Part shown: in pieces, positions 5,315 to 9,019 of the stretch
Layout of the letters: each line of letters begins with the position of its first letter
Numbering within the stretch: the stretch's first letter is position 1
Program-made: the position numbers and the translations under genes
NCBI GenBank assembly: GCA_021799155.1
Contig: JAJZBA010000016.1
Span: 1 to 9,019 of the forward strand
Origin: a bacterium
Lineage (GTDB): Bacteria; Patescibacteriota; Minisyncoccia; UBA6257; UBA9933
Direction: 5' to 3'
Length of the DNA stretch: 9,019 nt
Notes under the pieces: generated by a model
Seen by the model: the letters and a program-made list of their open reading frames with translations, nothing else
The model's database searches: none
What the model was told of the DNA's origin: nothing

Positions 5315-8041
5315 TTATAATTTATTAATAATCTCCCACAATCCTTTTTCTGCCAAGTCGATTAGAACTTCCATATCGTCTTTAAGGTCGTCAAATTGTT
5401 TTAAATATTTGGCAACCTGAACGAAATGCTGAGCATCCGTTTTTAAAGCGTAGTATCGCAAAGCTGCCTCGTAATATTTTCTATCAAAAGCGCGGTTTTC
5501 TCCCCTGTTCAAACTAGCGGTGATTATTTCCGCCGCTTTATCCAGTCGATTGTTGGCGGTATAAATCAAAAGCGTAGCGTCTTTGTCTCCGGACATTAAA
5601 GTTTTTAAATCCGGATCAAGTTTATCGACTTCCGCCAGCGCTTCCAAAGCTTCTTTATTTTTATTGGCAATGGTTGAAACCAAGGCTAGATGAAAATGGG
5701 CCCGAGCGACTTTAGGATTTAAAGAAATGGCGTATTTCGCCGTTTCAATCGCCTCGTCATAACGTTTCTGACCGGCCAAATTGAAAGCCAAATGATAATA
5801 AACTTCTTGCCGATTAGGCGCGCGTTTAATCGCTTCGCGCATCAACCTTTCCGCTTTCTCAAATAGAGGCGCCGCTTCTTTTTCATCCATTACCCTGGTA
5901 TAACCGTTTAACATTTCCACTTCTCTGATTAATACTCGAATATCGTACGGCTCGCGCTTAACCAGTTCATCCATTCCGGCAATCAATAAATCGCCGAGCG
6001 GCCGGAAATGAGGATTATCAACATAACCCGTTCGGTAGAAAAATTGATCCATATAAATCGTATCTATGCCGCTGCCGCGGATATTGAATTGAGCGAAATT
6101 ATACGGATACATTGATTTTTTCAAATAATCGACGACAACATTGACGTTCTTGCTGATGCCGGGCGAGGCCTTAAAAAGCCGGGCTTGGATATAAGGAATA
6201 AGATTATAAAAATATAAACTATAAATAACAACTAAAATGAAACCTAATATCAGCGTTGAAATAATAATATTTAAAAATTTAAAAGTTTTAAAGTTTAAAA
6301 GTTTCAAGGTTTCAAAGTTTAGAGGCTTAAAAGTTTTAAGACTTAATATAAATCCTAAAATCGCGAAAAAAGTGAAATCGGAAATAACTTGATCGAAAAC
6401 AAAAAGATTTTGGACGAAATAACCGCTCAATCCCGCCGCCAAAAATGGCGCGCTCGGTTCTTTAGATTTAAACAGTAAATAGAAAAGTGCGCCGAAAATA
6501 CCAAGATATGCCAATAGTCCGAAAATTCCCTGCATCACCGCCACATCAACAATTTTGTTGTGCGCCCGATCAAGCCAGGTTTCGCCGTAAACCGCGTATT
6601 CCGGGTCGTAATATTTTTCATAAGCCGAGATGTAATTCTCCGGCCCCCAGCCGAAAAGCGGTTTTTCTTTAAAAGCGTTCCAACTTAATTTCCAAGTAAT
6701 TAAACGGAATTGAGTGGAAGGATCGTTAACGTCCAAAATTTTCGTTTGCGCCAAGCGATTAAGGCCGGGAATTTTTTGCCATATTGCCGCCTCGCGGGTA
6801 AGCCAGAAAAAACCGGAGAAAATTATAATTAAAAACAATAAAGCAATAGATATTCTCCTAATATTTAAATGTTCCAAAGTTTTAAAGTTTAAAAGTTTAA
6901 AATCCCTCCCCATAGGATCCTGCCGAAAGCGGGATTCCTTCGGAGTTTGTAAATTGACGGGATTTTTTACAGCGAAATAAACAAGCAAAAATAAAATTCC
7001 GACAGCAAGTCCTAAAATCGCGCCGCGGGTGGCGGTAAGGAAAATTGTCGCAATAGACAATAGGATTATTAATAAGGAAAAATAGCGCCAAAATAAAGGT
7101 TTTAAAGTTTCAAAGTTTAAAAGTTTAAAAGTTCGCTTCGCGGTCTCTATGGAAGCTGAACTTCCATATATTATGGTCGCGAACATTATCAAAAAAAACA
7201 TATGCGTTGCCAGAAAAGCCGGGTTGCCGATGTAGGAAATCGGCCGTTCTTGCGGCGCCAAAGCAAAAGGAAATTTAGAAACGTTAAAATACTGCAAAAT
7301 CGCGTAAAAAATTATTACAAAACCGACGACGAGGGAAATTTTAAAAAATCTCAGCCAGTCTTTTTTTTCAACCCCGTTAGAAGCATCTAATTTTCCATTT
7401 CTATTCAAAGAACCTAAATTAGACTTTGTTTCTTGAGAGCTTCTGGCGGAGTCAAAAATGACTAAAGCCATTATTAAAAAAGCGAAGGCGTGAAGCATAG
7501 TCCAAAGCCCCTCGCCTCTTTCCAAATCGCCCCAGAAAGCGCGATAGGGGTTGACGGCAAAAATGACACTGACGATTAAAGAAATAAAAAATAAAAGAAT
7601 GAAAACAACTAACGGGTTTTTGAATTTTTGTTTAAAAGTTTCAAAGTTTAAGAGTTTAAAAACTTGCCCCGTAGCCCCCGCCCTTTTTTCGAAAAGGGCG
7701 GGGTGCTTCGAGATTTCAAAGTTTAAGAGTTTAGAAGATTGCCCCGTCAAACCATTGGACTGGCCATTTAAGCAGTGTTTTGCGCTTGAAAGTTTAGAAG
7801 ATTGCCCCGTCAAACCATTGGACTGGCGAGATTGTTTTAAGGTTTCAAAATTTAAAGGTTTTAAGGTTTTAAGGTTTAAAAGAAAATAAATTAAAAATAA
7901 AACCAGGGCGATTTCAACAACGCTTCGGAAAAACAAAGTTTTGCCTAAAATAAAAGGAAAAATCGTGCTCCAAGTGATGATTAAGGGAGTGAAAGCAGTT
8001 AAAAACAGAAGAAGTTTAATAGAGGTTTTAAGAAATTTCAT
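5315..8041 (-). CDS. Large O-antigen ligase/Wzy-type membrane protein fused to C-terminal TPR domain, with repeat-encoded loop insertions
   Basis: From the ATG at 8041 the protein has 908 residues; the open frame reaches a TTG at 8068, but that TTG lies in a repeat and the ATG aligns with the paralogue at 2788-4245. Numbering from this ATG, ATRGA (337-341), GWGPEN (464-469) and DRAHN (491-495) mark the Wzy_C/WaaL core in a multi-pass membrane region. A last helix (about 592-612) leads into an extracytoplasmic helical domain with TPR-like repeats (about 732-809). It probably polymerises or ligates surface glycans. Loops contain octamer-encoded insertions near 54-141, 304-315, 380-393 and 568-591, with LLNFETLK-type peptides; a further loop, about 196-230, is also longer than in the paralogue. 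All are in frame, without stops. Despite these insertions the core motifs are intact, so the gene looks functional. A four-helix-bundle gene lies upstream. Confidence 0.9.
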   Translation of the reverse strand: MKFLKTSIKLLLFLTAFTPLIITWSTIFPFILGKTLFFRSVVEIALVLFLIYFLLNLKTLKPLNFETLKQSRQSNGLTGQSSKLSSAKHCLNGQSNGLTGQSSKLLNFEISKHPALFEKRAGATGQVFKLLNFETFKQKFKNPLVVFILLFFISLIVSVIFAVNPYRAFWGDLERGEGLWTMLHAFAFLIMALVIFDSARSSQETKSNLGSLNRNGKLDASNGVEKKDWLRFFKISLVVGFVIIFYAILQYFNVSKFPFALAPQERPISYIGNPAFLATHMFFLIMFATIIYGSSASIETAKRTFKLLNFETLKPLFWRYFSLLIILLSIATIFLTATRGAILGLAVGILFLLVYFAVKNPVNLQTPKESRFRQDPMGRDFKLLNFKTLEHLNIRRISIALLFLIIIFSGFFWLTREAAIWQKIPGLNRLAQTKILDVNDPSTQFRLITWKLSWNAFKEKPLFGWGPENYISAYEKYYDPEYAVYGETWLDRAHNKIVDVAVMQGIFGLLAYLGIFGALFYLLFKSKEPSAPFLAAGLSGYFVQNLFVFDQVISDFTFFAILGFILSLKTFKPLNFETLKLLNFKTFKFLNIIISTLILGFILVVIYSLYFYNLIPYIQARLFKASPGISKNVNVVVDYLKKSMYPYNFAQFNIRGSGIDTIYMDQFFYRTGYVDNPHFRPLGDLLIAGMDELVKREPYDIRVLIREVEMLNGYTRVMDEKEAAPLFEKAERLMREAIKRAPNRQEVYYHLAFNLAGQKRYDEAIETAKYAISLNPKVARAHFHLALVSTIANKNKEALEALAEVDKLDPDLKTLMSGDKDATLLIYTANNRLDKAAEIITASLNRGENRAFDRKYYEAALRYYALKTDAQHFVQVAKYLKQFDDLKDDMEVLIDLAEKGLWEIINKL
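6269..6348. repeat. Octamer array (10 x 8 bp) inside the ligase-TPR gene, insertion 4
   Basis: Ten consecutive 8-bp units of the GTTTNAAA type run without a phase break (ATTTAAAA, ATTTAAAA, GTTTTAAA, GTTTAAAA, GTTTCAAG, GTTTCAAA and so on). On the coding strand they give peptides LKTFKPLNFETLK and LLNFKTFKFLN. They fall between the last core membrane helix and the helix before the TPR domain. Confidence 0.88.
6863..6902. repeat. Octamer array (5 x 8 bp) inside the ligase-TPR gene, insertion 3
   Basis: Units are ATTTAAAT, GTTCCAAA, GTTTTAAA, GTTTAAAA, GTTTAAAA. Translated on the minus strand as FKLLNFKTLEHLN. A bulged hairpin follows at 6914-6939. Confidence 0.86.
6914..6939. repeat. Bulged hairpin beside octamer array 3, inside coding sequence
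   Basis: AGGATCCTGC (6914-6923) can pair with GCGGGATTCCT (6929-6939), with one bulged base and one G-T pair, leaving a five-base CGAAA loop. It encodes part of the loop peptide KESRFRQDP, which is absent from the paralogous ligase. Confidence 0.6.
7099..7130. repeat. Octamer array (4 x 8 bp) inside the ligase-TPR gene, insertion 2
   Basis: Units are GTTTTAAA, GTTTCAAA, GTTTAAAA, GTTTAAAA, in perfect phase. The coding strand reads FKLLNFETLKP. The array is followed at once by a nested inverted repeat at 7131-7188. Confidence 0.88.
7131..7188. repeat. Nested inverted repeats beside octamer array 2, inside coding sequence
   Basis: Outer arms GTTCGC (7131-7136) and GCGAAC (7183-7188) enclose a perfect inner hairpin ATGGAAG-CTGAA-CTTCCAT (7149-7167). 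The segment encodes the loop YGSSASIETAKR. Confidence 0.6.
7386..7423. repeat. 8-bp inverted repeat within a loop insertion of the ligase-TPR gene
   Basis: TCTAATTT (7386-7393) and AAATTAGA (7416-7423) are exact reverse complements with a 22-base loop. They lie in the stretch encoding the polar loop around NLGSLNRNGKLDASNG, which is about 25 residues longer than the same loop in the first ligase. Confidence 0.45.
7630..7736. repeat. Two octamer arrays flanking a GC-rich hairpin, insertion 1 (left part)
   Basis: GTTTAAAA, GTTTCAAA, GTTTAAGA, GTTTAAAA fill 7630-7661. A second array of ATTTCAAA, GTTTAAGA, GTTTAGAA fills 7713-7736. Between them lies the perfect hairpin at 7676-7703. All of it is translated in frame, including VFKLLNFETFKQ and SSKLLNFEIS. 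Confidence 0.85.
7676..7703. repeat. Perfect 12-bp GC-rich hairpin inside the ligase-TPR coding sequence
   Basis: CCCCGCCCTTTT (7676-7687) pairs exactly with AAAAGGGCGGGG (7692-7703) around a TTCG tetraloop. This looks like an intrinsic terminator stem but lies in an open frame, encoding PALFEKRAG. With its A and T blocks it could reduce transcription through the gene in either direction, or the element may simply have inserted here. Confidence 0.85.
7728..7827. repeat. 37-bp direct repeat, period 63 bp, in insertion 1
   Basis: An exact 37-bp sequence beginning AGTTTAGAAGATTGCCCCGT occurs at 7728-7764 and 7791-7827. The 63-bp period is 21 codons, so the peptide SNGLTGQSSKL is repeated in frame. 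It points to a recent tandem duplication of a mixed octamer/GC-rich unit. Confidence 0.9.
7834..7881. repeat. Octamer array (6 x 8 bp) at the right end of insertion 1
   Basis: Units GTTTTAAG, GTTTCAAA, ATTTAAAG, GTTTTAAG, GTTTTAAG, GTTTAAAA are in perfect phase. They encode LLNLKTLKPLNFETLKQ next to the second membrane helix. Confidence 0.88.
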
Positions 8042-8061
8042 AGGCGCGCATTTATTTATAA

Positions 8062-8189
8062 GTTTCAAAGTTTTAAAGTTTAATAGTTTAAATATTCAAA
8101 CGTTTAAAAGTTTAAAAGTTTAAATATTCAAACGTTTAAACATTTAAAAGTTTCAGAATTTAAAAACTTCAAAGTTTCAAAGTTTAAGT
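8062..8189. repeat. Intergenic octamer array (16 x 8 bp) between the four-helix-bundle gene and the ligase-TPR gene
   Basis: Sixteen units run in one unbroken 8-bp phase, for example GTTTCAAA, GTTTTAAA, GTTTAATA, GTTTAAAT, ATTCAAAC, GTTTAAAA. A 24-bp word spanning three units occurs twice (8085-8108 and 8117-8140). The array fills nearly the whole gap and even supplies the stop codon and last codon of the four-helix-bundle gene. The remaining 20 bases before the ligase ATG hold a possible TATAAA box (minus strand, 8060-8055). Confidence 0.9.
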
Positions 8190-8654
8190 TTTTAAAGACG
8201 GGTGGTCTTTGGGTAGAGCGCTTCTAATCAATTCTTCTAATTCTTTATGTCTCTCGTCAACCGGCTTTTTAAACTTTAAACCTTTATGTTTTGAAACTTT
8301 TATACCTTCGATGAATTTTGAAATCAAAGCTGAGACGTATTTCGCCAATTCAACGCCTTCTTTTAATTCCTTGTCGCCGATATAGCCTTCATCAAAAACA
8401 ACATACAGTTGCGCCCTAACTTCGCCGCAGGATGCTTTAGCGATGTAGAAAAAATAAACGATTTCCTCTTTGCCGCCCCGCTCAAAACCTTCGGCGATAT
8501 TGGACATTACCGAAACCGCCGCGCGGCGGATTTGATCAACCAACCCGTAATCGCGGCTAAAAACCGGTTTGCGGGCGTAATTATAAATCAATTTAACAAG
8601 TTCTCGCGATTTTTGCCAGACAAATAAATCTTCAAATGATTTGGCTGTGGACAT
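8184..8654 (-). CDS. Four-helix-bundle protein of the S23/IVP family, with repeat-encoded C-terminal segment
   Basis: This 156-residue protein matches the family well: FEDLFVWQKSRELV (7-20), QIRRAAVSVMSNIAEGFERG (41-60), IAKASCGEVRAQL (71-83) and a final helix near 94-117. The family's function is unknown; the bundle is expected to be cytoplasmic. Residues 118-130 (KVSKHKGLKFKK) are encoded by the octamer repeat in the orientation opposite to that in the ligase-TPR gene, followed by an acidic helix and a tail ending at an octamer-derived TAA. The typical family member ends near residue 118, so the last 38 residues look like an extension. The ATG at 8654 has no Shine-Dalgarno. A TATAAT at 8665-8660 sits so close that a leaderless transcript is possible. 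Its position before a ligase parallels the other locus. Confidence 0.88.
   Translation of the reverse strand: MSTAKSFEDLFVWQKSRELVKLIYNYARKPVFSRDYGLVDQIRRAAVSVMSNIAEGFERGGKEEIVYFFYIAKASCGEVRAQLYVVFDEGYIGDKELKEGVELAKYVSALISKFIEGIKVSKHKGLKFKKPVDERHKELEELIRSALPKDHPSLKT
8265..8303. repeat. Octamer-derived segment inside the four-helix-bundle gene, reverse orientation
   Basis: The plus strand reads CTTTAAAC, CTTTATGT, TTTGAAAC and related words, the reverse complement of the GTTTNAAA unit used elsewhere. It encodes KVSKHKGLKFKK in frame, so the same DNA family yields a different peptide from its other strand. Confidence 0.7.
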
Positions 8655-8659
8655 ATATA

Positions 8660-8665
8660 ATTATA
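8660..8665 (-). promoter_or_regulatory. Possible -10 box for the four-helix-bundle gene (leaderless start)
   Basis: A perfect TATAAT on the minus strand ends six bases before the ATG at 8654, which would put the transcript start at about the first codon. No good -35 lies at 16-18 bases; TTGATA words in the repeat array are 22 bases away. In such AT-rich DNA this may be chance. Confidence 0.3.
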
Positions 8666-8670
8666 ATAAA

Positions 8671-8802
8671 GTTTAAATGTTTAAAAGTATCAAAGTTTAA
8701 ATGTGTTTAAAAGTATCAAAGTTTAAATGTGTTTAAAAGTATCAAAGTTTAAAGGTTTAAAAGTATAAACACAATAAAGTATAAAAGTTTAAAAGTTTAA
8801 AA
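8671..8802. repeat. Intergenic octamer array containing a 3 x 26-bp tandem repeat
   Basis: The 26-bp unit, which starts GTTTAAAAGTATCAAAGTTT, occurs at 8679-8704, 8705-8730 and 8731-8756 (last copy with one change). Each equals three octamers plus GT. More octamers follow (GTTTAAAA, GTATAAAC, ACAATAAA, GTATAAAA and two further GTTTAAAA). It ends beside the terminator hairpin at 8805. Confidence 0.9.
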
Positions 8803-8804
8803 GC

Positions 8805-8838
8805 AAACCAAAAACCGCCGAAAGGCGGTTTTTGGTTT
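8805..8838 (-). terminator. Intrinsic terminator with perfect 15-bp stem
   Basis: AAACCAAAAACCGCC (8805-8819) pairs perfectly with GGCGGTTTTTGGTTT (8824-8838) around a GAAA loop. It lies 32 bases past the stop of the gene at the right edge and separates it from the four-helix-bundle gene. T-runs within and after the stem on both strands make it plausible in both directions; only minus-strand genes use it here. Confidence 0.85.
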
Positions 8839-8870
8839 TTCCGATTATTCGCTATCGGGAAACCAAAGCG

Positions 8871-9019
8871 TTAGTTGCTGATAGTCACAGAGCTGGACGG
8901 CAAGATCTTGACGAGCACGCCGTTTGCCCAGTCAGCCGTCGATTCGGTGTGACCCGTAACCGAGTAATCTGACCAGACGAAGGACGGAGCCGCGTCTGTC
9001 GCCGTATCAATACTGGATC
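8871..9019 (-). CDS. C-terminal end of a probable secreted/surface protein (cut by window edge)
   Basis: The minus-strand frame ending at the TAA at 8871-8873 is open to the right edge and gives 48 residues ending LPSSSVTISN. The peptide is rich in Ser, Thr, Asp and Trp (FVWSDYSVTGH, TADWANGVLV) and nearly free of Lys, a composition typical of extracellular beta-rich proteins. It resembles tails I associate with large CPR surface proteins, but that is from memory. G+C in 8881-9000 is 70 of 120 (58%) by my count, far above the rest of the window. A strong terminator follows. The other minus frames are broken by stops or give Arg-rich peptides, which supports this frame. Confidence 0.6.
   Translation of the reverse strand, partial: SSIDTATDAAPSFVWSDYSVTGHTESTADWANGVLVKILPSSSVTISN

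Noticed and set aside
7551..7889. Plus-strand gene encoding KVSKFKSLK-type peptide
   Set aside because: It is the antisense reading of the octamer insertion in the ligase-TPR gene; the frame is open only because the repeat is open on both strands.
8041..8068. TTG at 8068 as the start of the ligase-TPR protein
   Set aside because: The TTG lies in repeat DNA; the ATG at 8041 lines up with the start of the paralogous ligase.
8671..8802. CRISPR array from regularly repeated 26-bp units
   Set aside because: The units are directly adjacent with no unique spacers and break down into 8-bp words.

Overview
This window most likely comes from a Candidate Phyla Radiation (Patescibacteria, Parcubacteria-like) genome. 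The signs are AT-rich DNA, almost no Shine-Dalgarno sequences, very tight gene packing, a fused polymerase/ligase-TPR membrane protein, small S23-type four-helix-bundle genes, and a PaaX/Cas2-like regulator. This assignment is inference from gene style; no rRNA or marker gene is present. TGA is used as a stop codon (TPR gene and first ligase), so the UGA=Gly code of some CPR lineages does not apply. Every gene I can support is on the minus strand, so transcription runs from right to left.

Right edge (8871-9019): a GC-rich 3' end of a probable secreted or surface protein, closed by a strong hairpin terminator (8805-8838). Then come an octamer-repeat array, a four-helix-bundle gene (8184-8654), a second octamer array, and a very large O-antigen ligase/Wzy-like membrane protein fused to TPR repeats (5315-8041). 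Next is a 308-bp intergenic region with two long palindromes, a PaaX-type winged-helix/Cas2-like regulator (4401-5006), and a third copy of the palindrome just after its stop codon. The left half is a compact surface-polysaccharide cluster: a second ligase/polymerase (2788-4245), another four-helix-bundle gene (2386-2769), a TPR membrane protein (1772-2356), UDP-glucuronate decarboxylase (837-1775) and the glutaminase half of an asparagine synthetase-type amidotransferase (1-835, cut by the window).

Functionally, the cluster fits synthesis and assembly of a cell-surface polysaccharide. The decarboxylase would make UDP-xylose. The AsnB-like enzyme may amidate a sugar acid or make asparagine. 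The two ligase/polymerase proteins with TPR tails would polymerise chains or attach glycans.

The most unusual feature is a set of short-period repeats. An 8-bp unit (GTTTNAAA) forms perfectly phased arrays between genes, and also inside coding sequence at loops of the large ligase and in the C-terminal part of one four-helix-bundle protein. There it is translated in frame, as LLNFETLK-type peptides in one orientation and KVSKxKxLK-type peptides in the other. Several arrays sit next to a GC-rich hairpin. A separate 7-bp repeat family does the same in asnB and in the first ligase. The two ligase loci differ at exactly one junction: in one, the ligase and TPR parts are joined by octamer-encoded residues; in the other they are separate genes with a four-helix-bundle gene between them.
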